The notes under the pieces are model-generated. The model had not been told where the DNA came from. It saw only the letters and a list, made by a program, of their open reading frames with translations, and did no database searches. From the NCBI GenBank assembly GCA_949283905.1, contig CASDUB010000116.1:1-7381 (forward strand): a stretch of 7,381 nt of DNA. The letters are read 5' to 3'. Shown piece after piece: positions 1 through 6,332 of this stretch. The stretch's first letter is position 1; each line of letters opens with the position of its first letter. The position numbers were made by a program, and so were the translations under genes. Source of the stretch: an uncultured Lachnospiraceae bacterium (GTDB lineage: Bacteria > Bacillota > Clostridia > Lachnospirales > Lachnospiraceae).

Positions 1-80
1 ACAACTTTTGTAACTCTCTTGATGGAAACAACTTTTTCTTCCAGCTCTAACTGGCTGGCATCAATGATTGTATGTCTCAT
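1..80 (-). CDS. rpsE: 30S ribosomal protein S5 (uS5), N-terminal end, cut by window edge
   Basis: The first 26 codons are present from the ATG at 80, reading MRHTIIDASQLELEEKVVSI and then KRVTKV before the edge. This is the typical Firmicutes S5 start, in which IDASQLELEEKVV is highly conserved. An AAGGAGAAA SD precedes the ATG. S5 lies by the mRNA entry channel and affects translational accuracy; the dsRNA-binding domain and the spectinomycin-site loop are outside the window. The place after rplR is the normal spc order. Confidence 0.96.
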   Translation of the reverse strand, partial: MRHTIIDASQLELEEKVVSIKRVTKV

Positions 81-98
81 GTGTCTTTCTCCTTTCTG

Positions 99-467
99 TT
101 AGAATACCAATCCGGCTTCACGCGCTGCGTCAGCTAAAGCCTGAATTTTGCCCTGGTAAATAAATCCACCACGGTCAAAAACTACCTCTGTAATACCGGC
201 CTCAACGGCTTTCTTACCGATTACTGTTCCTAAATATGCTGCTGCTTTCACATCATTTGTCTTCTCAAGCTCAGCTTTTACGTCTTTCTGAGTCGTTGAA
301 GCAGAAACAAGTGTTTTTCCGCATGAATCATCGATGATCTGTGCATACATATGCATGTTGCTGCGGAATACCGCAAGACGTGGTCTTGCTGCTGTTCCGG
401 AAATGTGATTGCGCATTCTTCTATGTTTTTTCTGACGAACTTCAGCTCTTGAAACTTTATTTATCAT
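99..467 (-). CDS. rplR: 50S ribosomal protein L18 (uL18)
   Basis: L18 binds 5S rRNA with L5 and attaches it to the 50S central protuberance. From the ATG at 467 it is 122 aa, beginning [20 protein letters not shown], with a basic N-terminal arm. The core [20 protein letters not shown] (27-46) and the end [20 protein letters not shown] followed by AREAGLVF are family hallmarks. A GTG two codons upstream (473) would give 124 aa but is too close to the SD. Its stop is 18 nt from the rpsE start. Confidence 0.97.
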   Translation of the reverse strand: MINKVSRAEVRQKKHRRMRNHISGTAARPRLAVFRSNMHMYAQIIDDSCGKTLVSASTTQKDVKAELEKTNDVKAAAYLGTVIGKKAVEAGITEVVFDRGGFIYQGKIQALADAAREAGLVF

Positions 468-476
468 AACCACACT

Positions 477-481
477 CTCCT
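477..481 (-). promoter_or_regulatory. Ribosome binding site that fixes the rplR start
   Basis: AGGAG lies 9 nt before the ATG at 467 but only 3 nt before the in-frame GTG at 473. The ATG is therefore preferred, giving the family's usual 122 aa. Confidence 0.8.
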
Positions 482-484
482 TAA

Positions 485-1024
485 TTATTTCTTACCGGTC
501 TTGCCGACTTTACGACGGATAACTTCATCAGCATATTTGATACCTTTGCCTTTATATGGCTCAGGTCTTCTCTTCTCACGGATCTCAGCTGCGTACTGTC
601 CGACTTTCTCTTTGTCGATACCTTTAACTGTGATCTTGTTTCCTTCTACTACTGACTCGATTCCTTCCGGATCTTCCATTTCAACCGGATGAGAGTATCC
701 AAGGTTAAGAGTTAATTTCTTGCCCTGTTTAGCTGCACGGTAACCTACACCGTTAACCTCAAGAACTTTCTGGTATCCTTCGTTTACACCTACTACCATG
801 TTGTGGATAAGTGTTCTTGTAAGTCCGTGAAGAGATTTCATTTTCTTAAGATCGTTAGGTCTTGTTACAACAACATGACCGTCTTCCACTTTGATAGTCA
901 TCTCCTCAGGAAGAACTCTTGTAAGTGTTCCCTTAGGTCCTTTAACAGTTACGTCATTTCCTTCTTTTACTTCTACAGTTACACCGGCCGGAATTACAAC
1001 CGGTAATCTGCCGATACGTGACAT
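485..1024 (-). CDS. rplF: 50S ribosomal protein L6 (uL6)
   Basis: Complete at 179 aa, near the standard length. L6 lies at the base of the L7/L12 stalk beside the sarcin-ricin loop, where translation GTPases bind. Two repeated alpha/beta domains are visible (about 1-82 and 83-179). The start [19 protein letters not shown] is conserved, and the L6 signature PEPYKGKGI is at 154-162, followed by the basic tail [18 protein letters not shown] is well placed before the ATG. It is preceded by the hairpin-bearing 97-nt spacer and followed by rplR after 17 nt. Confidence 0.98.
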   Translation of the reverse strand: MSRIGRLPVVIPAGVTVEVKEGNDVTVKGPKGTLTRVLPEEMTIKVEDGHVVVTRPNDLKKMKSLHGLTRTLIHNMVVGVNEGYQKVLEVNGVGYRAAKQGKKLTLNLGYSHPVEMEDPEGIESVVEGNKITVKGIDKEKVGQYAAEIREKRRPEPYKGKGIKYADEVIRRKVGKTGKK

Positions 1025-1054
1025 ATAATTGTCCTCCTATTTAACTTAAATTTT

Positions 1055-1079
1055 CGGAGAAGGCCTTAAGCCTTCTCTG
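1055..1079 (-). promoter_or_regulatory. Perfect 8-bp hairpin in the rpsH-rplF spacer
   Basis: On the transcript, GAGAAGGC and GCCTTCTC pair perfectly around a 5-nt loop (TTAAG), within the 97-nt gap 1025-1121. The bases after the stem are CGAAAATTT and contain no U-run, so this is not a standard intrinsic terminator for the operon; read on the plus strand it is followed by TGTTTTC, a weak T-tract. Part of the 3' arm (TTCTCC, 1056-1061) can also pair with the rplF Shine-Dalgarno GGAGGA (1032-1037), with one G-U pair, so two mutually exclusive folds are possible. A role in tuning rplF translation or in mRNA processing is inference only. Confidence 0.55.
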
Positions 1080-1121
1080 TTTTCAGTTCTGGAAGTGTTC
1101 ACATATTTTCTTCCGATTTAA

Positions 1122-1523
1122 TTACCATACGTAAGCAAGTACTTCGCCGCCAACCTGGAGCTTTCTTGCTTCTTTATCAGTAATTACGCCCTGATTTGTA
1201 GAAAGGATTGCAATTCCCAATCCGCCTAAAACCTTAGGAAGCTCTTCTTTGTTAACATAGATACGAAGACCCGGTTTAGAGATTCTCTTAAGACCTGAGA
1301 TGATCTTTTCGTTCTTGTTTGAACCATATTTTAATGTAATATGGATGTTATTGTAAGATCCTGCTTCCTCAATTGTATATTTTGCGATATATCCTTCTTT
1401 AAGAAGAATATCAGCGATAGCAACTTTCATTTTAGATGCCGGAACATCTACTGAATCATGTTTTGCAGCATTTGCGTTACGAATTCTTGTAAGCATATCT
1501 GCGATTGGATCGCTCATTGACAT
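1122..1523 (-). CDS. rpsH: 30S ribosomal protein S8 (uS8)
   Basis: Complete at 133 aa, normal for S8. S8 binds helix 21 of 16S rRNA and organises the central domain; in E. coli it is also the translational repressor of the spc operon, acting at rplE. The start [18 protein letters not shown] is typical; the first ATG is chosen because its SD (AGGAGGA) is about 9 nt away, against about 15 nt for the ATG two codons later. The rRNA-binding signature [13 protein letters not shown] is at 108-120, and GGEVLAYVW ends the protein. Its stop is followed by a 97-nt spacer with a hairpin before rplF, unlike the short gaps elsewhere. Confidence 0.98.
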   Translation of the reverse strand: MSMSDPIADMLTRIRNANAAKHDSVDVPASKMKVAIADILLKEGYIAKYTIEEAGSYNNIHITLKYGSNKNEKIISGLKRISKPGLRIYVNKEELPKVLGGLGIAILSTNQGVITDKEARKLQVGGEVLAYVW

Positions 1524-1546
1524 ATTGTGTTTCCTCCTTTCTAAAA

Positions 1547-1732
1547 TTACCAGCTGGCTTTCTTAACACCAGGGATCTGGCCTTTATATGCTAATTCACG
1601 GAAACATATACGGCAAATGCCATATTTTCTCAAATATGCATGTGGACGTCCGCAAATTCTGCAGCGGCTGTATTCTCTTGTAGAGAATTTCGGTTTGCGC
1701 TGCTGTTTAATTTTCATTGCTGTCTTAGCCAT
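1547..1732 (-). CDS. rpsN: 30S ribosomal protein S14, zinc-binding type Z (uS14)
   Basis: Complete at 61 aa: the short zinc-ribbon form of S14 (also called C+), common in Firmicutes, and not the ~89-101 aa zinc-free form. Zinc ligands are C24, C27, C40 and C43 in the pattern CxxC-x12-CxxC ([20 protein letters not shown]). The tail [11 protein letters not shown] is the normal S14 end. S14 is assembled late into the 30S head beside S3 and S10. AGGAGG is 8 nt before the ATG. A zinc-free paralogue regulated by Zur may exist elsewhere in the genome, but none is in this window. Confidence 0.98.
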   Translation of the reverse strand: MAKTAMKIKQQRKPKFSTREYSRCRICGRPHAYLRKYGICRICFRELAYKGQIPGVKKASW

Positions 1733-1751
1733 GAATTTTTCCTCCTAATAA

Positions 1752-2291
1752 TCACTTAGCAAATGGCATGTTGAATAATCTTAATAATTCACGTGCTTCT
1801 TCATCAGTTTTAGCAGTTGTTACGAAAATGACATCCATTCCGCGAACTTTGTCGATTTTATCATATTCAATCTCAGGGAAAATAAGCTGCTCTTTGATAC
1901 CAAGAGAGTAGTTTCCTCTGCCATCGAAAGCGTTAGGATTAACGCCACGGAAGTCACGTACACGAGGAAGAGCGAGGTTGATCAGACGATCAGCGAACTC
2001 ATACATCTTCTCGCCACGAAGAGTTGTTTTGCATCCGATTGCCATGCCTTCACGGATCTTGAAGTTAGCAACAGCTTTTTTAGCTTTTGTTACAACAACT
2101 TTCTGACCTGTGATCTTTTCCATATCCGCTACTGCAGAATCAAGAACTTTAGCATTGTCTTTTGCTTCGCCAACTCCCATGTTAACAACGATCTTGTCAA
2201 GCTTAGGAACTTCCATAATGTTTTTATATCCGAATTTTTTGATCATTGCGTCAACGATCTCATTCTTGTATAAATCTTTATATCTACTCAT
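1752..2291 (-). CDS. rplE: 50S ribosomal protein L5 (uL5)
   Basis: L5 binds 5S rRNA and, with L18, builds the central protuberance; it also touches P-site tRNA. From the ATG at 2291 it is 179 aa, the standard length, and begins [12 protein letters not shown]. The conserved [11 protein letters not shown] (33-43), the signature [20 protein letters not shown] (60-79), [13 protein letters not shown] (91-103) and [19 protein letters not shown] (126-144) are all present. The longer reading frame adds ten residues ([10 protein letters not shown]) from a TTG inside rplX and is rejected. It sits between rplX (22 nt) and rpsN (19 nt). Confidence 0.98.
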   Translation of the reverse strand: MSRYKDLYKNEIVDAMIKKFGYKNIMEVPKLDKIVVNMGVGEAKDNAKVLDSAVADMEKITGQKVVVTKAKKAVANFKIREGMAIGCKTTLRGEKMYEFADRLINLALPRVRDFRGVNPNAFDGRGNYSLGIKEQLIFPEIEYDKIDKVRGMDVIFVTTAKTDEEARELLRLFNMPFAK

Positions 2292-2300
2292 GATATTTGG

Positions 2301-2307
2301 TCTCCTT
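2301..2307 (-). promoter_or_regulatory. Ribosome binding site that fixes the rplE start
   Basis: AAGGAGA lies 9 nt before the ATG at 2291. It decides for this start over an in-frame TTG at 2321, which would lie inside rplX and lacks an SD. Confidence 0.85.
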
Positions 2308-2313
2308 CCCTGC

Positions 2314-2622
2314 TCAATCAACTACTTCGCCTGTTTTCTTAGCGACACGTACCTTTTTGCCATCCTCAATCTTGTATCCAAGACGAGTAGCCTGGCCTTT
2401 ATGAAGGTACATTACGTTTGAAAGATCAATTGGAGCCTCTTTAGACACAATTCCGCCTGCCTGGTTTGAAGCGCTTGGTTTTGTGTGTTTTGTGATCATA
2501 TTAACGCCTTCAACGATAACGCGGTTTTTCTTCGGCTCTACTGAAAGAACTTTTCCCTCTTTATCTTTATCTTTTCCGGCAATGATTTTGACCATATCAC
2601 CTGTTTTAATCTTTACTGACAT
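2314..2622 (-). CDS. rplX: 50S ribosomal protein L24 (uL24)
   Basis: Complete at 102 aa. L24 is one of the two assembly initiators of the 50S subunit and binds the 5' end of 23S rRNA. The KOW motif is at about residues 7-33, with [20 protein letters not shown], followed by [16 protein letters not shown]. The C-terminal part has the [13 protein letters not shown] form in the segment that in some bacterial L24 proteins carries cysteine pairs; no cysteines are present here. The SD GGAGGA is close to the ATG, and the gap after rplN is 12 nt. Confidence 0.98.
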   Translation of the reverse strand: MSVKIKTGDMVKIIAGKDKDKEGKVLSVEPKKNRVIVEGVNMITKHTKPSASNQAGGIVSKEAPIDLSNVMYLHKGQATRLGYKIEDGKKVRVAKKTGEVVD

Positions 2623-2634
2623 GACCGTCCTCCA

Positions 2635-3003
2635 TTATAATACTTCCGGTGCGAGTGAAACGATCTTCATGAACTGTTTCTCACGAAGCTCTCTCGCAAC
2701 TGGTCCAAAAATACGAGTTCCTCTTGGTGTTTTGTCATCTTTGATGATTACTGCTGCGTTCTCATCGAAACGGATGTAAGATCCGTCTTTACGACGAGCG
2801 CCCTTTACTGTACGAACTACAACAGCTTTAACTACATCACCTTTTTTAACAACGCCACCTGGTGTTGCATCTTTAACAGTAGCAACTATTACGTCTCCGA
2901 TATTTGCATATCTTCTTGTTGAGCCACCCATTACACGAATGCAAAGAATTTCTTTAGCACCGGTATTATCAGCGACTCTGAGTCTACTTTCCTGCTGGAT
3001 CAT
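2635..3003 (-). CDS. rplN: 50S ribosomal protein L14 (uL14)
   Basis: Complete at 122 aa, the invariant length of bacterial L14. L14 is a five-stranded barrel at the subunit interface; it forms a bridge to 16S rRNA and is the docking site of the silencing factor RsfS. The start [18 protein letters not shown] is near-universal. The signature spans about residues 60-86 ([20 protein letters not shown] onward), and the end [16 protein letters not shown] is typical. The SD AAGGAGGATA precedes the ATG. This gene begins the part that corresponds to the spc operon of E. coli; there is no sign of a separate promoter in the 29-nt gap, so S10 and spc genes are probably one transcript. Confidence 0.98.
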   Translation of the reverse strand: MIQQESRLRVADNTGAKEILCIRVMGGSTRRYANIGDVIVATVKDATPGGVVKKGDVVKAVVVRTVKGARRKDGSYIRFDENAAVIIKDDKTPRGTRIFGPVARELREKQFMKIVSLAPEVL

Positions 3004-3032
3004 ACTGGTATATCCTCCTTCAGCACTCTTAA

Positions 3033-3290
3033 TTATTTAGCTCTTTCAATAATTTCTACAAGACGCCATCTTTTATCTTTTGATAATGGTCTTGTCTCCA
3101 TGACTTTTACTGTATCACCGATACGGCAAGCATTTTCAGCATCATGGGCTTTTAATTTATATGTTGACTTTACAATTTTTTTGTAAAGCGGATGTTTTAC
3201 GTGATCTTCGATAGCAACAACGATTGTCTTGTCCATTTTATCGCTTACTACTTTGCCGACACGTGTTTTTCTAAGATTTCTTTCTTCCAC
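3033..3290 (-). CDS. rpsQ: 30S ribosomal protein S17 (uS17)
   Basis: Complete at 85 aa, the usual length. S17 is an OB-fold protein that binds helix 11 of 16S rRNA early in assembly of the 30S body. The N-terminus [20 protein letters not shown] leads into KTIVVAIE, and the signature [20 protein letters not shown] begins at 58. It starts with GTG, supported by its SD. The gap from rpmC is 31 nt and to rplN 29 nt, ordinary spacing for the operon. Confidence 0.98.
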   Translation of the reverse strand: MEERNLRKTRVGKVVSDKMDKTIVVAIEDHVKHPLYKKIVKSTYKLKAHDAENACRIGDTVKVMETRPLSKDKRWRLVEIIERAK

Positions 3291-3295
3291 GATTG

Positions 3296-3302
3296 TCTCC
3301 TT
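3296..3302 (-). promoter_or_regulatory. Ribosome binding site that supports the GTG start of rpsQ
   Basis: AAGGAGA is about 5 nt before the GTG at 3290. There is no in-frame ATG nearby that would give a normal S17 N-terminus, so the GTG is taken as the true start. Confidence 0.8.
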
Positions 3303-3321
3303 TCACTTACCAAATCAGTGC

Positions 3322-3525
3322 TCAGGCGTTAGCCTTCTGTGCAATTACAGTTGAAATTCTAGCAATGTTCTTGCGCACCTCTTTGATTCTTGATGTATTG
3401 TCAAGCTGATTGGTGGCATTCTGGAATCTCAGGTTGAAGAGTTCCTTTTTTGCTGCTGTTAACTCCTCATTAAGCTCAGCTGCTGATTTAGTCATGAGGT
3501 TTTCCATATATTTATTACTCTTCAC
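3322..3525 (-). CDS. rpmC: 50S ribosomal protein L29 (uL29)
   Basis: L29 is a small two-helix protein at the tunnel exit beside L23. With the GTG at 3525 it is 67 aa and starts [20 protein letters not shown], matching related L29 proteins in length and form. The core [16 protein letters not shown] and the signature [15 protein letters not shown] (43-57) are clear, and the whole chain is predicted as an antiparallel helical hairpin. The in-frame GTG at 3534 (3 more residues) is less likely because it overlaps the SD. The ATG at 3507 would remove conserved residues and has no SD. The gene overlaps the end of rplP by 11 nt in another frame, suggesting translational coupling. It uses a GTG start, like the next gene. 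Confidence 0.93.
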   Translation of the reverse strand: MKSNKYMENLMTKSAAELNEELTAAKKELFNLRFQNATNQLDNTSRIKEVRKNIARISTVIAQKANA

Positions 3526-3952
3526 TGTTATCACCGCCTTCTAAGTCTGCACGAGATACTACTTTACATTTACATGGTAACTTATGCATAGCGAGACGTA
3601 ATGACTCACGAGCAACTTCTTCAGGTACGCCGGCAATTTCGAACATAACGCGACCTGGTTTAACTACTGCTACCCAGTACTCTGTTGAACCTTTTCCTGA
3701 ACCCATTCGTGTCTCTGCAGGTTTTGCTGTTACTGGTTTGTCCGGGAAAATTTTGATCCATACCTGGCCGCCACGCTTAGCGTTACGTGTCATAGCAACA
3801 CGGGCTGCCTCAATCTGGTTTGATTTGATCCAGCATGGCTCAAGAGCCACAAGACCAAACTCACCGTAAGAAATTTTATTTCCTCTTAATGCTTTTCCTC
3901 TCATGGATCCGCGGAACTGTTTACGATGTTTAACTCTCTTTGGCATTAACAT
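3515..3952 (-). CDS. rplP: 50S ribosomal protein L16 (uL16)
   Basis: Complete at 145 aa. L16 joins late in 50S assembly and contacts A-site tRNA near the peptidyl-transferase centre. The start [17 protein letters not shown] is the common Firmicutes form. The signature [12 protein letters not shown] is at 82-93; R82 matches the E. coli arginine that can be hydroxylated, though no hydroxylase is visible here. The tail [21 protein letters not shown] is typical of Clostridia. The ATG at 3952 is used rather than the one two codons later, because the only SD-like stretch (AAGGGAG, inside rpsC) is already about 12 nt away. Its last 11 nt overlap the start of rpmC. Confidence 0.98.
   Translation of the reverse strand: MLMPKRVKHRKQFRGSMRGKALRGNKISYGEFGLVALEPCWIKSNQIEAARVAMTRNAKRGGQVWIKIFPDKPVTAKPAETRMGSGKGSTEYWVAVVKPGRVMFEIAGVPEEVARESLRLAMHKLPCKCKVVSRADLEGGDNSEE
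3531..3540 (-). promoter_or_regulatory. Ribosome binding site that fixes the rpmC start
   Basis: AAGGCGGTGA differs at one base from the ideal AAGGAGGTGA complement to the 16S rRNA 3' end. It lies inside rplP, about 8 nt (core to start) before the GTG at 3525. An upstream in-frame GTG at 3534 falls within this SD itself and so cannot be served by it. Confidence 0.8.
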
Positions 3953-3954
3953 AA

Positions 3955-4611
3955 TTATTTATCGCTCCCTTCCTTAGCTCCTTTGGTTGGAAGAATCTCG
4001 CCGTTATATACCCATGCTTTTACGCCGACTTTACCATATGTTGTGTCAGCCTCTGCAAAACCATAGTCGATATCAGCACGAAGAGTCTGAAGAGGAATTC
4101 TTCCCTCGCTGTAGAACTCTGTACGAGCCATATCTGCACCACCGAGACGTCCTGATACAGAAGTTTTGATTCCTTTTGCTCCTGCTCTCATTGTACGCTG
4201 CATTGTAGATTTCATTGCACGGCGGAATGAGATACGGTTTTCAAGCTGAAGCGCGATATTTTCAGCAACGAGCTGAGCATCACGATCCGGTCTTTTAACT
4301 TCTTTGATATCAATAAATACTTTTTTGCTGATGAGTTTAGCAAGTTCGTTTTTAACTTTCTCGATCTCTGCACCGCCTTTTCCGATAACTACGCCCGGTT
4401 TTGCAGTGTAAAGAATAACTTTAACTTTCTCTGAAGCTCTTTCAACTTCGATGCGTGAAACACCGGCGCTGTATAATCTCTTCTTGAGGAAGTTTCTGAT
4501 CTTATAATCTTCTACTAAGCAGTCGGCGAAATCTTTTTCAGCATACCATTTGGAATCCCACTCTTTGATAACACCAACTCTTAATCCGTGTGGATTAACT
4601 TTCTGACCCAT
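3955..4611 (-). CDS. rpsC: 30S ribosomal protein S3 (uS3)
   Basis: Complete at 218 aa. S3 is a head protein that lines the mRNA entry tunnel and takes part in mRNA unwinding with S4 and S5. The start [20 protein letters not shown] is conserved. The type II KH domain lies at about residues 38-107 with its nucleic-acid-binding GxxG loop as IGKGG (76-80). The C-terminal domain contains [17 protein letters not shown] and ends with the usual beta-strand region [15 protein letters not shown]. The SD AAGGAGGAGAA overlaps the rplV stop, with an 11-nt gap. The stop is only 2 nt before the rplP ATG, so those two are probably coupled. Confidence 0.98.
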   Translation of the reverse strand: MGQKVNPHGLRVGVIKEWDSKWYAEKDFADCLVEDYKIRNFLKKRLYSAGVSRIEVERASEKVKVILYTAKPGVVIGKGGAEIEKVKNELAKLISKKVFIDIKEVKRPDRDAQLVAENIALQLENRISFRRAMKSTMQRTMRAGAKGIKTSVSGRLGGADMARTEFYSEGRIPLQTLRADIDYGFAEADTTYGKVGVKAWVYNGEILPTKGAKEGSDK

Positions 4612-4622
4612 AGTTCTCCTCC

Positions 4623-5009
4623 TTATCTTTCATCCAACACAACTGTAATATGGCTTGTGCGTTTCTCAATTCTATAAGCTCTGCCCTGAGCTCTAGGCTG
4701 GATTCTCTTCATTGTAGGCGCTTTATTTGCATAGCACTCTGCAACATAAAGATTTGATTTGCTAAGGCCATTGTTATTTTCTGCGTTTGCGATCGCAGAC
4801 TCAAGTAATTTTTTGATTACGCTTGAAGCATATCTTGGGCTGTATGCAAGGATTGCAACAGCTGTTTCAACGTCTTTACCACGAATAGCATCAAGAACAA
4901 AGCAAGCTTTCTGAACCGGGATTCTCGCGAAGGAAAGTTTTGCTGAAGGTCTTGTGTCTTTCTGTTCGTTTCTAGCTCTTTTAATCTGACTTCTGTGTCC
5001 TTTTGACAT
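4623..5009 (-). CDS. rplV: 50S ribosomal protein L22 (uL22)
   Basis: Complete at 128 aa. L22 binds all domains of 23S rRNA, and its beta-hairpin lines the narrow part of the exit tunnel opposite L4. A basic N-terminal extension ([20 protein letters not shown], 1-20), longer than in E. coli, precedes the core, which starts about [14 protein letters not shown]. The hairpin covers about residues 85-110, with no obvious deletion or insertion of the kind linked to macrolide resistance. The signature [20 protein letters not shown] begins at 101. The start has AGGAGGA at suitable spacing, 19 nt after rpsS. The N-terminal extension looks like that of Clostridia L22 proteins. Confidence 0.98.
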   Translation of the reverse strand: MSKGHRSQIKRARNEQKDTRPSAKLSFARIPVQKACFVLDAIRGKDVETAVAILAYSPRYASSVIKKLLESAIANAENNNGLSKSNLYVAECYANKAPTMKRIQPRAQGRAYRIEKRTSHITVVLDER

Positions 5010-5028
5010 TTATTTTTCCTCCTCTCCC

Positions 5029-5304
5029 TTATCTTGATTTCTTCTCGTCTTTTCCGTGTCCTCTGTAAGTTCTTGTTGCAACGAACTCACCGAGTTTATG
5101 TCCTACCATGTCTTCTGTAACATATACAGGAACATGTTTACGTCCGTCATGAACTGCTATTGTATGTCCCACAAATGAAGGGAAAATAGTGGAACGACGG
5201 GACCATGTTTTAATAACTGTTTTTTCGCCTGATGCGTTTGCAGCATCAACTTTCTTTAACAGACTTGCGTCTGCGAAAGGTCCTTTTTTAAGTGAACGAG
5301 CCAT
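5029..5304 (-). CDS. rpsS: 30S ribosomal protein S19 (uS19)
   Basis: Complete at 91 aa, typical length. S19 sits in the head of the small subunit, partners S13 and contacts the A-site tRNA side and the large-subunit bridge. The N-terminus [12 protein letters not shown] is the family start, and the signature region [18 protein letters not shown] continues to about residue 74 with GHKLGEF (49-74). RGHGK near the end is also conserved. AAGGAGGAGAT before the ATG overlaps the TAA of rplB, which suggests coupled translation. The tail is short and lysine-rich (KDEKKSR). Confidence 0.98.
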   Translation of the reverse strand: MARSLKKGPFADASLLKKVDAANASGEKTVIKTWSRRSTIFPSFVGHTIAVHDGRKHVPVYVTEDMVGHKLGEFVATRTYRGHGKDEKKSR

Positions 5305-5316
5305 CTTATCTCCTCC

Positions 5317-6162
5317 TTATTTGCTCAACTGTTTTCCATCTCTTCTACGGATGATGTACTTATTGGACTGTTTGTTCTTCTTACGTGTCTTGAGACCGAG
5401 TGCCGGTTTACCCCAAGGTGTAGAAGGTCCTGAACGTCCGATCGGTGCACGTCCTTCACCACCGCCGTGTGGATGGTCGTTAGGGTTCATAACAGAACCG
5501 CGGACTGTCGGACGGATGCCCATGTGACGTTTTCTACCAGCTTTACCGATATTGATAAGATTGTGATCGCCGTTGCCGATTGTTCCGATCGATGCGCGGC
5601 AGTTGCTTGGTACAAGTCTCATTTCTCCTGAAGGAAGACGAAGTGTTGCGTACTTTCCTTCTTTAGCCATAAGCTGTGCTGAGTTTCCTGCCGAACGAAC
5701 AAGCTGTCCGCCTTTTCCGGGATGGATCTCAATGTTATGGATAAGTGTACCAACAGGAATTTCGCTCATTGGAAGGCAGTTTCCAACGCGAACTTCTGCT
5801 TCTGCACCGTTTACTACTGTCATTCCAACCTTAAGTCCTTCCGGAGCAAGGATGTATGATTTCTCGCCGTCTGCGTAGCAGATAAGAGCGATATTTGCTG
5901 TACGGTTTGGATCGTACTCGATTGTTTTTACTGTAGCAGGCACACCGTCTTTAAGTCTCTTAAAGTCGATAAGTCTGTATTTTCTTCTGTTTCCGCCGCC
6001 TCTGTGTCTAACAGTGATCTTGCCCTGCGCATTACGTCCGGCATTTTTCTTTAATGAAACAAGAAGTGATTTCTCAGGTTTAGATGTTGTGATCTCTGAA
6101 AAATCAGAACCTGTCATCTGTCTGCGCGACGGTGTATATGGGTTATAGGTTTTGATTCCCAT
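5317..6162 (-). CDS. rplB: 50S ribosomal protein L2 (uL2)
   Basis: L2 is a primary 23S rRNA binder needed for subunit association and for building the peptidyl-transferase centre. From the ATG at 6162 the protein is 281 aa, within the normal range. It starts [20 protein letters not shown], as L2 proteins do. An OB-fold region (about 40-120, with [19 protein letters not shown]) is followed by an SH3-like domain (about 130-200). The C-terminal extension carries [20 protein letters not shown] (224-243), the L2 signature; H230 corresponds to the functionally important E. coli His229. Longer in-frame starts up to 6240 add unrelated residues and lack an SD, so they are rejected. It follows the 170-nt structured spacer and precedes rpsS by 12 nt; the rpsS SD overlaps its stop codon. 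Confidence 0.98.
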   Translation of the reverse strand: MGIKTYNPYTPSRRQMTGSDFSEITTSKPEKSLLVSLKKNAGRNAQGKITVRHRGGGNRRKYRLIDFKRLKDGVPATVKTIEYDPNRTANIALICYADGEKSYILAPEGLKVGMTVVNGAEAEVRVGNCLPMSEIPVGTLIHNIEIHPGKGGQLVRSAGNSAQLMAKEGKYATLRLPSGEMRLVPSNCRASIGTIGNGDHNLINIGKAGRKRHMGIRPTVRGSVMNPNDHPHGGGEGRAPIGRSGPSTPWGKPALGLKTRKKNKQSNKYIIRRRDGKQLSK

Positions 6163-6170
6163 TACGGTTA

Positions 6171-6178
6171 TCTCCTTT
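6171..6178 (-). promoter_or_regulatory. Ribosome binding site that fixes the rplB start
   Basis: AAAGGAGA lies 8 nt before the ATG at 6162. It supports that start over the in-frame ATG at 6240, which has no SD nearby. Confidence 0.85.
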
Positions 6179-6185
6179 CGTATTG

Positions 6186-6208
6186 CATTCCGCATTAAAA
6201 TCGGAATG
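6186..6208 (-). promoter_or_regulatory. Hairpin immediately upstream of the rplB ribosome binding site
   Basis: On the transcript, CATTCCG and CGGAATG form a perfect 7-bp stem with a 9-nt loop. The stem ends about 7 nt before the AAAGGAGA Shine-Dalgarno of rplB. A structure this close to the ribosome binding site could tune L2 translation or protect an mRNA end; the sequence alone does not show a function. Confidence 0.5.
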
Positions 6209-6243
6209 TGTTGATATGATTCTCGTGCATATCCGCACATATG

Positions 6244-6312
6244 TTATAAAAGCTTCGGCTGCGCACAATTATTAGTCATGCTTGCATAGCACGCAGCAAT
6301 CGGCTTTTATTA
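6244..6312. repeat. Imperfect palindromic unit with matching ends, MITE/REP-like or RNA stem
   Basis: Outer arms ATAAAAGC (6246-6253) and GCTTTTAT (6303-6310) are perfect inverted copies. Further in, CG (6256-6257) can pair with CG (6301-6302), and GCTGCG (6258-6263) pairs with CGCAGC (6292-6297), enclosing about 28 nt. Reading the ends as TAAAAGC/GCTTTTA, the unit is flanked on both sides by TTA, which could be a short target duplication or chance in AT-rich DNA. The combined stem would be about 16 bp with bulges. No T-run follows it on the minus strand, so it is a poor terminator. Whether it is repeated elsewhere in the genome cannot be seen here. Confidence 0.5.
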
Positions 6313-6332
6313 TTTAATTAATAAATCAAAAA

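Larger units (their letters stand above)
6163..6332 (-). other. 170-nt non-coding spacer between rplW and rplB with nested inverted repeats
   Basis: This is by far the longest gap in the window; the other gaps are 31 nt or less except the 97 nt before rplF. It begins AT-rich after the rplW stop, then holds a 69-nt palindromic unit (6244-6312), a 6-bp inverted repeat GATATG/CATATC (6213-6218 and 6228-6233), and a 7-bp hairpin just before the rplB SD (6186-6208). The frame of rplB stays open up to an ATG at 6240, but the 26 extra residues resemble no L2 N-terminus and that ATG has no SD. I see no convincing -35/-10 promoter and no hairpin followed by a U-run. It could be a regulatory leader for the downstream genes, an mRNA-processing site, or a small inserted palindromic element. 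Confidence 0.7.

Noticed and set aside
1091..1114. Second inverted repeat GGAAG/CTTCC in the rpsH-rplF spacer
   Set aside because: It has only 5 bp with a 14-nt loop, too weak to claim as a structure.
2292..2321. N-terminal extension of L5 from a TTG at 2321
   Set aside because: It begins inside rplX without an SD, whereas the ATG at 2291 has AAGGAGA at 9 nt and gives the standard 179 aa.
2110..2421. 103-aa hydrophobic plus-strand open frame opposite rplE/rplX
   Set aside because: The hydrophobic look arises because the opposite strand of Lys/Glu/Asp-rich codons reads as Phe/Leu/Ser. It is a shadow of real genes.
5189..5527. 112-aa plus-strand open frame across rpsS and rplB
   Set aside because: It is antisense to two highly conserved ribosomal genes and spans their junction, has a composition expected of a shadow frame, and lacks a believable ribosome binding site.
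6213..6233. GATATG/CATATC inverted repeat as an operator site
   Set aside because: Six bp in AT-rich DNA overlapping a competing GTGC/GCAC pairing; there is no promoter nearby for an operator to act on.
6163..6240. N-terminal extension of L2 from an ATG at 6240
   Set aside because: The 26 added residues do not resemble any L2 start, there is no SD before that ATG, and the frame runs through the spacer's inverted repeats. The ATG at 6162 has a good SD and gives the conserved N-terminus.
6246..6310. Intrinsic terminator between rplW and rplB
   Set aside because: The stem is bulged with a loop of about 28 nt and no U-run follows it on the minus strand. Only the four Ts within the outer arm are present, and the operon must continue into rplB.
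6241..6332. Internal promoter for rplB in the AT-rich spacer
   Set aside because: TATAAC (6242-6247) and TAATAA-like hexamers exist, but none has a matching -35 at 16-18 nt; the best pairing (TTGTGC, 15 nt) is weak. AT-rich DNA gives such matches by chance.
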